Below, in pieces: positions 33,015 to 41,214 of a DNA stretch of 64,000 bases. A program made the translations under genes and the position numbers. Under the pieces are notes generated by a model that was not told the origin of the DNA, made no database searches, and was given only the letters and a program-made list of their open reading frames with translations. The first letter of the stretch is position 1; each line of letters starts with the position of its first letter. The stretch lies in the NCBI GenBank assembly GCA_035516035.1, contig DATJAS010000108.1:19825-83824 (forward strand), written 5' to 3'. The DNA comes from Fen-1273 sp035516035 (lineage in GTDB: Bacteria > Bacteroidota > Ignavibacteria > UBA10030 > UBA6906).

Positions 33015-33737
33015 TCAGAGAAACTCCTTCAGCCTGTCGTACCCCGAGCGGCTCACCGGGAGTTTGGCACCCCCCGTCAGGACGGCAATGCGGCTGTCCT
33101 TGGCGTACGTCTCCAGCCGCGCGAGCTTTTCGATATTCAGGATGTGGGAGCGGTGGATCCGGACGAACCGCTTCCGGTCGAGCGTTTCCTCCAGCTCGGC
33201 GAGCGTGACGAGCTTGATGAACTTCTTCCCGGCGGCGTGGATCATCACGTAGTCGTCCTGGGCGTCGATGTGTTCAATCGCACCGGCGGGGATCACGTGG
33301 ACGTGCGCCCCGTCGCGGACCAGGATCCGCTCGAGCGGTGCGGCCCGGTGCCGCGCGTCGCGTATAAGGCGGTCGATGGCCTCCTCCGCCCCTCCCGCGG
33401 CGGCGCGCTCCATGGCCGCCGCGAACCGTTCCCTGCTGAACGGCTTGAGGAGGTAGTCGACCGCGTTCACGTCGAACGCCCTGACGGCGTACGAGTCGTA
33501 CGCCGTGACGAAGACGATCTTCGGGCGTTGCTCCAGAAGGTCGATCACCTCGAACCCGTTGAGTTTCGGCATCTGGATGTCGAGGAAGAGGAGGTCGGGT
33601 TGCTTCTCGGCGATGGCCCGCACCGCGTCGAACCCGTTTGAGCACTCTCCCACGATCTCGACCCCGGGATACGCGGCAAGATACTCCCGGATAACGGCGC
33701 GGGCGAGATCTTCGTCGTCGATGATCATTGCGCGCAT
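33015..33737 (-). CDS. LytTR-family response regulator
   Basis: The 240-aa product has a receiver domain with phospho-acceptor Asp53 (LLFLDIQMP), the acidic pair at IIDDED and Lys98 (VDYLLKPF). A C-terminal LytTR DNA-binding domain (about 140-240) follows with YVMIHAAGKKFIKLVTLAELEETL and FVRIHRSHILNIEKL. The ATG at 33737 is seven bases after the histidine kinase stop. A longer frame to 33914 lies inside the kinase gene. It forms a two-component pair with the upstream LytS-like kinase. Confidence 0.94.
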   Translation of the reverse strand: MRAMIIDDEDLARAVIREYLAAYPGVEIVGECSNGFDAVRAIAEKQPDLLFLDIQMPKLNGFEVIDLLEQRPKIVFVTAYDSYAVRAFDVNAVDYLLKPFSRERFAAAMERAAAGGAEEAIDRLIRDARHRAAPLERILVRDGAHVHVIPAGAIEHIDAQDDYVMIHAAGKKFIKLVTLAELEETLDRKRFVRIHRSHILNIEKLARLETYAKDSRIAVLTGGAKLPVSRSGYDRLKEFL

Positions 33738-33744
33738 GGTGGAC

Positions 33745-34818
33745 TCATGAGCCGCCTTCTCGCGGCGCCCTGTGGTACGGAAGCTCAATGACTGCCGCGA
33801 AGCGGCCGCCGGATGCGCCGGCCTCGAACCGGGCATCGTTCCCGTAGAGCCGCTGGAGCCGCCCGCTGACGATGGCAAGGCCCTTCCCGGTGCCGGGGGG
33901 ACTCCCCGCATCATCCACCGGGTTGGCGACTGTGACGCGAAGCCGGGAGCCCAGGCGCTCGCTCGTCAGGACCACGGCCCCTCCTTCGGCGATACGCGCG
34001 ATGCCGTGGTTGACCGCGTTCTCCATGAGCGGCTGAAGTATCAGCGGGGGCACGAGTGCCTCGAGCGTGCCTTCCCCAGCGGCGGTCTCGGCGGCGAGGC
34101 GTCGGCCGAACCGGACCTTCTCAATGGCGAGGAAACTTCCCGCGAGCGCAAGTTCCTGGGCGAGTGTGATCGTCTCGAGCGCCCCGTAGCGGAGGCTCAG
34201 CCGGAAGAAGTCCGCCAGGAGCACCGTCATGGCGCGCGCGGAGGCGGGGTCGGCGCTCGTGAGCGCGCTGATCGAGTTCAGGCTGTTGAACAGAAAATGG
34301 GGATCGACCTGTGCCCGGAGCGCCTTGAGTTCCGCGTCGCGTGCAAGCACCTCGAGCTCGAGCGCCTCGCGTTCCCTGGTGCGCGCTGCGTTGAACGACT
34401 CGACTAGGTAGTGAACTGCCGCGGCGATGACAAAGAGGCCGAACCCGAACGGCAGGAGAATCGCAAGCGAGGCGGGATATCCTCCGTGCGGGGCCAGCCC
34501 GGGAGAAACTCTCTCGATCAGCGAAGCCCAGATGGTGCATGCCCCTGCCCAGAGCGCCGCCGAAAGGCACGCCGCCGCCAGCACGGGGACGAGCACGCGG
34601 GAAAGACCCAACGTGCCGGGGGGAAATGCCCTTGCGACGTACCATGCCGAGAGACACATGAACGCATAGACGACCGTGGAGGGGAGTGCGAACAGGAGCG
34701 CCCCCCCCCAGGGCGCGATGCCCGTCGCCGCGATCAGCGCCGCGAGCGTCAGGGCGGGTGCGACCCACGCGAGCAGGTACAGGAGGAGTGCGCGGGTATC
34801 TTTAAGTATCGGGTGCAT
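33745..34818 (-). CDS. LytS-like sensor histidine kinase (HisKA_7TM-free, His_kinase family)
   Basis: The 357-aa product has four hydrophobic N-terminal segments (about 10-140). A short helical linker leads to the phospho-acceptor motif QVDPHFLFNSLNSISAL (His174), characteristic of the LytS/YehU class. A GHKL ATPase domain follows with PLILQPLMENAVNHG and GTGKGLAIVSGRLQRLYG. There is no separate sensor domain, so stimuli would be sensed in the membrane. It lies between the LiaF-like gene (17 bp upstream) and its LytTR regulator. Confidence 0.92.
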   Translation of the reverse strand: MHPILKDTRALLLYLLAWVAPALTLAALIAATGIAPWGGALLFALPSTVVYAFMCLSAWYVARAFPPGTLGLSRVLVPVLAAACLSAALWAGACTIWASLIERVSPGLAPHGGYPASLAILLPFGFGLFVIAAAVHYLVESFNAARTREREALELEVLARDAELKALRAQVDPHFLFNSLNSISALTSADPASARAMTVLLADFFRLSLRYGALETITLAQELALAGSFLAIEKVRFGRRLAAETAAGEGTLEALVPPLILQPLMENAVNHGIARIAEGGAVVLTSERLGSRLRVTVANPVDDAGSPPGTGKGLAIVSGRLQRLYGNDARFEAGASGGRFAAVIELPYHRAPREGGS

Positions 34819-34834
34819 GCCGGACGCGCACGCG

Positions 34835-35536
34835 TCAGTTCGTCAGCTCTACGCCTCCCATGACCGCGGTTCCACGGATGACCAGACGCCGGGCAGAGGG
34901 ATCCGCCGGTTTCGCCGTCTTGTCATCGAACCCGCCGAGGAACGGAATCCCCTGCACAAGGACGGACCACGCGGCGGGGACCCTGATCTTGATCCCTCCC
35001 CACAAGGCGAACGTCGTGATCACGGCTTCCTCGCTTTGCATCACCGCCTGCCGAAGATCAAGCTCGACCCCCCCCAAGATGGCGCTGGCTTCCCCCCCCC
35101 GGAAATCCTGCGCGTTCGACGCCTGCTGCACTCCGCCAAGCACCGCGAATGCGTTGACCGTGTTGTGGGAATCGGCGGGAGCGCCCTGCGCCGGCGGAAT
35201 CCATCGGCGCGAGGATCCGCCGAAAAGGAGGCTGGCGCCGACGAGGATGAGGACCAGGGGCCAGAGCTCGAAGAGCCCGACCGATGTGAAGCCGAGCTCG
35301 CGCACGACCAGGAGGACGCCCACGAGCGCGATGGCACCTCCGAGAATCTGTCCTCCCCTGTGCGCTGAGCTGAACGCCTTCACGGCCCCGAAGACGACAA
35401 GCAGGAGCGGCCAGAAGCGCAGATACATCCGCGCGTCGAGAATGTCGAAATTATCAAGCAGGAGCAGCGCGCCGACCAGCACAGCTGCGACGCCGAGCAT
35501 TGCCTGAACGCTGAGGTTCAGCCGTTGACGATCCAT
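34835..35536 (-). CDS. LiaF/LiaI-like membrane protein (DUF5668 and cell-wall-active response domain)
   Basis: The 233-aa product has four hydrophobic segments, about residues 10-27, 38-55, 62-82 and 88-107 (AMLGVAAVLVGALLLLDNF, FWPLLLVVFGAVKAF, GAIALVGVLLVV, ELWPLVLILVGASLLFGG). A beta-repeat C-terminal domain follows (VNAFAVLGGVQ, ASAILGGVELDLRQA, TFALWGGIKIRVP, GTAVMGGVELT). This is the LiaF-type arrangement, linked in other bacteria to sensing cell-envelope damage through LytS/LytTR or LiaRS systems. Position directly upstream of the kinase supports a three-gene signalling operon. Confidence 0.83.
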   Translation of the reverse strand: MDRQRLNLSVQAMLGVAAVLVGALLLLDNFDILDARMYLRFWPLLLVVFGAVKAFSSAHRGGQILGGAIALVGVLLVVRELGFTSVGLFELWPLVLILVGASLLFGGSSRRWIPPAQGAPADSHNTVNAFAVLGGVQQASNAQDFRGGEASAILGGVELDLRQAVMQSEEAVITTFALWGGIKIRVPAAWSVLVQGIPFLGGFDDKTAKPADPSARRLVIRGTAVMGGVELTN

Positions 35537-35712
35537 GAGCGTCCTCCCCGGAGATGTTGGTGGTCTAGAGGTGTCTGCCCAAAGATACGGGCGCGCCGGT
35601 ACGAAGGTGCGGTCAAATCGGCGGGCGGCGCCCCGGGCTCGGCGGACGGGGACAGGGAGCCGGGCGAAACTCCCCCCCGGGGTGCAACGTACACCGGAGG
35701 AGGAGGTCTGCC

Positions 35713-35919
35713 ATGGTGAAGTTTCTGCTCTGGCTGATATTGCTCGTTATCTGCTGGCCGCTGGCGATTGCGGCCCTCTTCCTCTACCCCCTCGTCTGGG
35801 TGCTCCTGCTCCCCCTGCGGCTGGTCGGGATCACCGCCGAGGCGCTCCTGCATCTTATCCGGGCGCTCTTCATGCTTCCCTCGAGGGCCCTCGGCGCGAC
35901 TGGCCGGCACGGCGCATGA
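35713..35919 (+). CDS. Small two-helix membrane protein, unknown function
   Basis: The 68-aa product is strongly hydrophobic (FLLWLILLVICWPLAIAALFLYPLVWVLLLPLRL), probably one or two membrane spans. It is preceded by GGAGGAGG seven bases before the ATG, a strong ribosome-binding site. It stands alone on the plus strand between the LiaF-like gene and nfo, and overlaps the 3' end of nfo by 50 bp in antisense. I do not recognise a family. Confidence 0.65.
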   Translation: MVKFLLWLILLVICWPLAIAALFLYPLVWVLLLPLRLVGITAEALLHLIRALFMLPSRALGATGRHGA

Positions 35920-36838
35920 GCGAGCGGAGGAGCGCCATATTCTCAACGTCCTCGTGCATGTCCTCGCTCTTGTCCGTCTCCAGGATCTTCGGAACGCGGA
36001 GAAGTCTCTCGTCGTTCATCAGCATGCGGAACGCTCCAAGGCCCATCGCCCCCCTGCCGATGTGCTCATGACGGTCGATGCGTGAACCCCGCTCCCGCCG
36101 GGAGTCGTTCACGTGGATCGCGGCCAGGCGGGAGAAGCCCAGCGCTTGGTCGAATTCCTCCAGTGTCGAGTTCCACCCCACCGGCGTGCCGATATCATAT
36201 CCCGCGGCGAACAGGTGACACGTGTCGATGCAGATTGCCATCCGCTCGTTCTCCTCCACGCCCCGGATAATATCGCCGAGCTGATCGAAACGGTATCCCA
36301 GGGATGTTCCCTGGCCCGCAGTCGTCTCGAGCACTGTGAGCGCCCGGCACCCGCTCGTGCGGCGATGTGCCTCATTGATGGAGAGGGCGACGCGCTGGAG
36401 GCCTTCCTCTTCCCCGCGGCCCCCGTGCGCCCCGGGGTGGACGATCAGGCCGGCGATGCCGAGGAGCCCGCAGCGGGTGAGCTCGTCCGCGAGCGCTTCG
36501 CGCGAGCGGGCGAGGACCGATTCGTCGGTCGCGCAGAGATTGATGAGATACGTGGCATGTGCGAACACGGGGGCGATGCCGGTGCGTGCGGCCTCCGCCC
36601 GGAACTGCTCGATCGTCCGGCGGTCGTACGGGGGCGCGTTCCAGCGGCTGTTATTCTTGGTGAAGACCTGCATGGTGACGCACCCGGTGCGCTCCCCCCG
36701 GGCGAAGGCGGTGTGCACGCCGCCGCTCGTCGACATGTGCGAGCCGAGGAGAGGGGGATCGTTCCCGGGGGGACGTTCGGCGCGCCCTCCGGGCCGTTCG
36801 CTAGACCGCCCCGACGACGGCATTGATGGCCGCGACAT
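35870..36838 (-). CDS. nfo: Endonuclease IV (AP endonuclease)
   Basis: Nfo cleaves DNA at abasic sites in base-excision repair. The TIM-barrel product (322 aa) has LLGSHMSTSGGVHTAFARG, QVFTKNNSRW, LIVHPGAHGG, VLETTAGQGTSLGYRF, ICIDTCHLFAAGYD and AIHVNDSRRERGSRIDRHEHIGRGAMG, with the metal-binding His, Asp and Glu residues. Since the conserved core begins at LLGSHM, the start must lie further up: ATG 36838 or 36823, both inside the end of pta, giving an overlap of up to 38 bp. It works in the same pathway as the type-4 glycosylase. Confidence 0.93.
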   Translation of the reverse strand: MSRPSMPSSGRSSERPGGRAERPPGNDPPLLGSHMSTSGGVHTAFARGERTGCVTMQVFTKNNSRWNAPPYDRRTIEQFRAEAARTGIAPVFAHATYLINLCATDESVLARSREALADELTRCGLLGIAGLIVHPGAHGGRGEEEGLQRVALSINEAHRRTSGCRALTVLETTAGQGTSLGYRFDQLGDIIRGVEENERMAICIDTCHLFAAGYDIGTPVGWNSTLEEFDQALGFSRLAAIHVNDSRRERGSRIDRHEHIGRGAMGLGAFRMLMNDERLLRVPKILETDKSEDMHEDVENMALLRSLMRRAGQSRRGPSREA

Positions 36839-37787
36839 TGACGATGTCGCTCACGCTGCAGCCCCGCGAGAGGTCGAACGCGGGTTTCTTCAGGCCCTGC
36901 ACCACGGGTCCGATCGCCTCCGCTCCTCCCAGCCGCTGCGCCAGCTTGTAGCCGATGTTGCCCGCATTCAGATCGGGGAAGACGAGCACATTGGCTTTTC
37001 CCGCGATGACGCTCCCCGGGGCTTTCGACGCGCCGACGCGCGGAACGATCGCCGCGTCGAGCTGCAGCTCCCCGTCCATGGCGATGTCCGGCCGTTTCGA
37101 GCGGAATATCTCCGTGGCCTTTTGAACCTTCTCCACCAGCGGATGGCTGGCGCTTCCCTTTGTCGAGAACGAGAGCATAGCCACACGGGGCTGTTCGCCC
37201 GTGAGCCGCCGGTGATTCTCGGCAGTGGAGATCCCGATATCGGCGAGCTGTTCGGGCGTCGGATCGGGGACGACGGCGCAGTCGGCGAACGAATAGACCT
37301 GCTGCGGGAACACCATCAGGAAGAAGCTCGAGACGATCGTAATGCCGGGGGCGAGGCCGATCACCTGGATCCCCGCGCGCAGGACGTCACCGGTGGTGGA
37401 AAGCGAACCCGCCACGCTGCCATCGGCCATCCCTTCCCTGACCATCATCGCCCCGAAAAAGAGGGGATGAGTCACCGCCTTCTGCGCCTCAGTGAACTCT
37501 ATTCCCTTGGCTTTCCTCAGGTTGAAATAAATGTGTGAGAAGTCGCTCAGCCTGTCCGACGTCTCCGGATCGATGATCCGGATCCCGGCGAGGGCCGTGC
37601 CACTCTTCCGTGCCTGGTCCTGGATGAGCGAGGCCTTGCCGATAAGGACCGGCTGGGCGATCGACTTGTCGGCAAGTATGCGGGCCGCCTGAATGGCCCG
37701 CTCGTCGGTCGCATCGGGGAGAACAATTGTCCGTTTCAGGCTTTTTGCCTTTGCCACGATACTGCTCATGAGCTCAGAGGGAAGCAT
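36801..37787 (-). CDS. pta: Phosphate acetyltransferase
   Basis: Pta interconverts acetyl-CoA and acetyl phosphate. The 328-aa product has the compact PTA_PTB form: TIVLPDATDERAIQAARIL, THPLFFGAMMVREGMADGSVAGS, FADCAVVPDPTPEQLADI, LSFSTKGSASHPLVEKV and DLNAGNIGYKLAQRLGGAEAIGPV. It has no regulatory N-terminal domain. No ackA was seen nearby. It starts at ATG 37787 (or 37769) behind its own promoter and overlaps nfo at the 3' end. Confidence 0.94.
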   Translation of the reverse strand: MLPSELMSSIVAKAKSLKRTIVLPDATDERAIQAARILADKSIAQPVLIGKASLIQDQARKSGTALAGIRIIDPETSDRLSDFSHIYFNLRKAKGIEFTEAQKAVTHPLFFGAMMVREGMADGSVAGSLSTTGDVLRAGIQVIGLAPGITIVSSFFLMVFPQQVYSFADCAVVPDPTPEQLADIGISTAENHRRLTGEQPRVAMLSFSTKGSASHPLVEKVQKATEIFRSKRPDIAMDGELQLDAAIVPRVGASKAPGSVIAGKANVLVFPDLNAGNIGYKLAQRLGGAEAIGPVVQGLKKPAFDLSRGCSVSDIVNVAAINAVVGAV

Positions 37788-37835
37788 TGGATCCAGTCCG
37801 GGGTCAAATTGAGAAATGGAGAATTAAGGGGCTTT

Positions 37836-37863
37836 AAGATAGTGAACAACAGTCAGATTTCAA
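37836..37863 (-). promoter_or_regulatory. Candidate pta promoter (TTGAAA-16-TATCTT)
   Basis: On the minus strand TTGAAA (37863-37858) precedes TATCTT (37841-37836) by 16 bp. It lies in the AT-rich pta-miaB gap. One half of an inverted repeat falls in its spacer. Confidence 0.45.
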
Positions 37864-37921
37864 AGGAATCCATTCAATGGGCACTCGTTTCGGCTTGTCA
37901 TTTTGACAGATATTGACTGTT
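37848..37921. repeat. Inverted repeat in the pta-miaB divergent region
   Basis: AACAGTCA (37848-37855) and TGACTGTT (37914-37921) are exact inverted copies 58 bp apart within the 234-bp divergent gap. They could be operator half-sites for coordinated control of pta and miaB. The whole gap is AT-rich and has no gene. Confidence 0.35.
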
Positions 37922-38021
37922 CCAGTTTGAAAATTAAAGAGAATTAACCAAGTTTTGAGGCAATCTCGATTGATTTTCTGTCACATTCTGAATAGGTTAG
38001 CCATACTTCGTCACACCGATT

Positions 38022-39377
38022 ATGTCAACTGCATTACACCCCCGAAGGGTCTACATAGAGACTTTCGGATGCCAGATGAACGTGGCCGACTCCGAGGTCG
38101 TCGGCGGGATACTCAGCTCCTGCGACTTTGCAATTACGCCGCACATTGGCGAGGCGGACGTGATACTTGTCAATACGTGTGCCATCCGGGATAATGCCGA
38201 GCAGCGGATATACGGCCGCCTCGGGCTTTTCAGCACGTACAAGAGGGGACGGCCCGGGACGGTCATCGGTGTTCTCGGCTGCATGGCCGAGCGACTCCGC
38301 CGCGACCTCCTTGAGGAGGACCGTGTCGACATCGTCGTCGGGCCGGACGAGTACAGGAAGCTCCCGGCGCTCATCGAGAGAGCGTTCGAGGGTGAAAAGG
38401 GGATGGCCGTTCGCCTTTCGCGCGTGGAGAACTACGATGATATTGCGCCGCTCAGGACCGACGGCGTCAGTGCGTGGCTCTCCGTGATGCGCGGCTGCGA
38501 CAAATTCTGCACGTTCTGCGTCGTCCCGTTCACGCGGGGGAGGGAACGGAGCCGTTCGCTGGAGAGCATCGTCAGGGAGGTGGAGGAGCTCGCCGCCGGC
38601 GGGTACCGTGAGATTACGCTCCTGGGGCAGAACGTCAATTCGTTCAGCGACGGCGGGCACGATTTTGCCGACCTGATGCGCGCTGTGGCGGCCGTCGACC
38701 GGCGGATGCGCGTCCGGTTCACGACATCGCACCCGCAGGATATGTCGGACCGGCTCATCGAAGCGATCGCCGCAGAACCCAACATCTGCAACTACGTTCA
38801 CCTCCCGGTCCAATCCGGCTCCGACAGAATTCTGGCCCTGATGAACCGGTCGTACACGGTCGGTCACTACCGCTCGCTGATCGGCAGGATCCGCGCGGCG
38901 ATCCCCGGCGTGGCGCTCAGCACGGATGTCATCTCCGGATTTCCCTCGGAAACTGGAGCAGAACACAGGATGACCGTCGAGCTCCTGGAAGAGCTCCGGT
39001 TCGACGGGGCGTTCACGTTCAAGTACTCTCCGCGCGAGAACACCAGGGCGTGGGAGATGGCTGATGACGTCCCGGAGGAGGAAAAAGGGAGGCGGGTCTG
39101 GGAGATCACGGAACTCCAGCACGCGATTGCGCTTGAGCAGAACCGGGCGCTCGTGGGCCGGGTGGTGCGCATACTGGTCGATGGACCGAGCCGGAAATCG
39201 GCTGCCGACTACACCGGGCGCACTGACACAAACAGGACCGTGGTGTTCCCCCGCACCGTGGAGGAACCCGGGGACGACGCGGCTATCAGGATTGACAGGG
39301 CCAACTCTGCGACGCTGATCGGCGTGAACATCGGCGATGCCGGGGAGGCTCGCTCACTTGCGGAGTCGGCTGCATGA
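38022..39377 (+). CDS. miaB: tRNA-2-methylthio-N6-isopentenyladenosine synthase MiaB
   Basis: MiaB is a radical-SAM methylthiotransferase acting on A37 of tRNAs reading UNN codons. The 451-aa product has the N-terminal UPF0004 domain with Cys ligands in IETFGCQMNVADSE, LVNTCAIRDNAEQRIYG and GVLGCMAERL. The radical-SAM CxxxCxxC is in MRGCDKFCTFCVVPFTRG. A TRAM domain ends the protein (GRTDTNRTVVF). The start ATG gives MSTALHPRRVYIETFGC. The stop overlaps the SPOR gene by four bases (ATGA). Confidence 0.96.
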   Translation: MSTALHPRRVYIETFGCQMNVADSEVVGGILSSCDFAITPHIGEADVILVNTCAIRDNAEQRIYGRLGLFSTYKRGRPGTVIGVLGCMAERLRRDLLEEDRVDIVVGPDEYRKLPALIERAFEGEKGMAVRLSRVENYDDIAPLRTDGVSAWLSVMRGCDKFCTFCVVPFTRGRERSRSLESIVREVEELAAGGYREITLLGQNVNSFSDGGHDFADLMRAVAAVDRRMRVRFTTSHPQDMSDRLIEAIAAEPNICNYVHLPVQSGSDRILALMNRSYTVGHYRSLIGRIRAAIPGVALSTDVISGFPSETGAEHRMTVELLEELRFDGAFTFKYSPRENTRAWEMADDVPEEEKGRRVWEITELQHAIALEQNRALVGRVVRILVDGPSRKSAADYTGRTDTNRTVVFPRTVEEPGDDAAIRIDRANSATLIGVNIGDAGEARSLAESAA

Positions 39378-40075
39378 AACGCGTGATCCTCATCCTCTTC
39401 CTCTTCGGCGCCCGTGCGCAGCTCCAGGCGCAGGCAGCGGACGCGGAGGTGGCCAGGTACCAGGCAATGCTCCAGAACGGCCAGGTGGAACAGGTGCGCG
39501 GGGCGATCCCCTCGCTCCTTGCGCGGTATCCCAACAACCCGGGCGTCCTCTACATTCAGGCGCAGACAACCAGCGACGGCGCGGAGGCCGTCAGGATCTA
39601 CCAGAGCATCGTGGACAATTTCCCCGCGAGCCCGTGGGCCCCGGAAGCGCTCTTCCGTGTCTACCAGTTCTACTATGCGCTCGGCCTCTACCGCACGGCG
39701 GAGATGAAAATGGCGCAGCTGAAGAAAAACTACCCCACCTCGCGCCGGGCAACGGGAGGAAGCGGGGTGGACACCGGCGGGCTCCCGGAAGACACGAGCC
39801 GTGCCCCCTCCGGCGCGCAGGCGGGGGAGCATCCCGCCGCACCGACCCGCTACGCGCTCCAGGTAGGCGCATACACGGCGCAGGCGAATGCCGAGCGACA
39901 GAAGGCCTTTTTCGAGAACCTCGGCTACAGCGTCGAGCTCATCAGCCGCGTGCGGGACAACCAGTCGCTTTACCTTGTGCTCGTGGGGAGCTTCGCCAGC
40001 GCGGACGAGGCAAAGACCAAAGGGGCCGAGATCCGGGCCAGGTACCATGTCGAGTCGATCGTGACGACCAACTGA
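39374..40075 (+). CDS. Exported SPOR-domain protein with TPR-like repeats
   Basis: The 233-aa product has a signal peptide (MKRVILILFLFGARAQLQAQ), TPR-like helices (about 25-130, VLYIQAQTTSDGAEAVRIYQ, EALFRVYQFYYALGLYRTAEM), a low-complexity linker and a C-terminal SPOR domain (YALQVGAYTAQANAERQKAFFEN ... YLVLVGSFASADEAK). SPOR domains bind septal peptidoglycan lacking stem peptides. It is coupled to miaB upstream and shares one base with the sigma-54 activator start downstream (TGATG). A role in division or cell-wall remodelling is inferred. Confidence 0.86.
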   Translation: MKRVILILFLFGARAQLQAQAADAEVARYQAMLQNGQVEQVRGAIPSLLARYPNNPGVLYIQAQTTSDGAEAVRIYQSIVDNFPASPWAPEALFRVYQFYYALGLYRTAEMKMAQLKKNYPTSRRATGGSGVDTGGLPEDTSRAPSGAQAGEHPAAPTRYALQVGAYTAQANAERQKAFFENLGYSVELISRVRDNQSLYLVLVGSFASADEAKTKGAEIRARYHVESIVTTN

Positions 40076-41214
40076 TGCAGGGGACGGCGGTCAAAAGCGA
40101 TCTTCCGGACGATGCACCCCGCGGCGGGATCGCGGGGGAATCCATGCAGATGCGGAAGATTGCCGAGGTCGTGGAGCAGGTGGCGCCGACGGACATTACC
40201 GTGCTGATCACCGGGGAGAGCGGCGTGGGGAAGGAAGTCATCGCCAAAGCGATACACGCCGAGTCCCGGCGGAGCGCGCGGCCGATGATCACCGTCAACA
40301 GCGGGGCGATCCCTGAAGGGATCATCGAGAGCGAGCTGTTCGGCCATGAGCGGGGCTCGTTCACGGGGGCGTCCGACCAGCGGAAGGGCTACTTCGAGCT
40401 GGCGGACGGCGGGACGCTCTTCCTTGACGAGATCGGCGAGCTGCCCCTCGGCTCGCAGGTCAAGTTCCTCCGCGTCCTGGAAAACGGCGAGTTCCTCAGG
40501 GTCGGATCGTCGACCCCGCGGCGCGTCAACGTGCGGGTCATCGCCGCCACCAACAGGGACCTGGAGACCGCCGTGCGGCACGGATCTTTCCGCGCGGATC
40601 TCTTCTTCCGGCTCCGTTCCGTGAACATCGCGGTGCCTCCACTCAGGGAGCGGCCGGACGACATCCCGTTCTTTTTCCGCCTCTTCGCCGACGACGTCGC
40701 GCGGAAGAACGGCGTCCCCTTCCACGGCATCGCCGACGCGGCGATGGATGTGCTCCGCTCCTACCGCTGGCCCGGCAACGTGCGCGAACTGCGGAATACC
40801 GTGGAGAGCATGATCGTGCTGGAGAAGGGGAAGTACCTGGAGGCGGAGGACGTTCGCAGGTACCTCCCGCCCGACGCTCCGCCGTCAGGGGAGGAAAGGC
40901 TCCTCCCGGTCCCGGTGGGGCGAAGCGTGGAGCAGGCTGAGCGTGAGCTGATCCTGAGGGCGCTCCTGGAGCTCAAGGGGAATATCATGGAGCTCAGGGC
41001 GATGCTCGACGAGCAGCGGCAGGCGCTGGATGCCACGAAGCGCACCGCCGGGGGTGCGGTGGCCGAGAGCGGCATGTCGCTCGAGGAGATGGAGCACCGG
41101 CTGATCGCCGAGGCGCTCTCCCGGTCCAAGGGGAACCGCCGCATGGCAGCGAGGGCGCTCAATATCAGCGAGCGAACGCTGTACAGGAAGATCAAGGAGT
41201 ATCACCTGGAATGA
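40075..41214 (+). CDS. Sigma-54-dependent transcriptional activator without receiver domain
   Basis: The 379-aa product is an AAA+ bacterial enhancer-binding protein: Walker A GESGVGKE, loop ELFGHERGSFTGA, Walker B GTLFLDEIGELP, VIAATNRDLE, WPGNVREL and a C-terminal Fis-type helix-turn-helix (RSKGNRRMAARALNISERTLYRKIKEY). It lacks an N-terminal receiver or GAF domain, so activity may be controlled by expression or a partner protein. The sigma-54-contact loop is GSFTGA, with Ser replacing Ala of GAFTGA. The start ATG shares its A with the SPOR gene stop. The target genes are unknown. Confidence 0.92.
   Translation: MQGTAVKSDLPDDAPRGGIAGESMQMRKIAEVVEQVAPTDITVLITGESGVGKEVIAKAIHAESRRSARPMITVNSGAIPEGIIESELFGHERGSFTGASDQRKGYFELADGGTLFLDEIGELPLGSQVKFLRVLENGEFLRVGSSTPRRVNVRVIAATNRDLETAVRHGSFRADLFFRLRSVNIAVPPLRERPDDIPFFFRLFADDVARKNGVPFHGIADAAMDVLRSYRWPGNVRELRNTVESMIVLEKGKYLEAEDVRRYLPPDAPPSGEERLLPVPVGRSVEQAERELILRALLELKGNIMELRAMLDEQRQALDATKRTAGGAVAESGMSLEEMEHRLIAEALSRSKGNRRMAARALNISERTLYRKIKEYHLE

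Noticed and set aside
35537..35712. Bacteroidia-type TATCTTTG promoter for the LiaF-like operon
   Set aside because: A TATCTTTG is present on the minus strand, but no TTTG or TTG element lies at the required distance.
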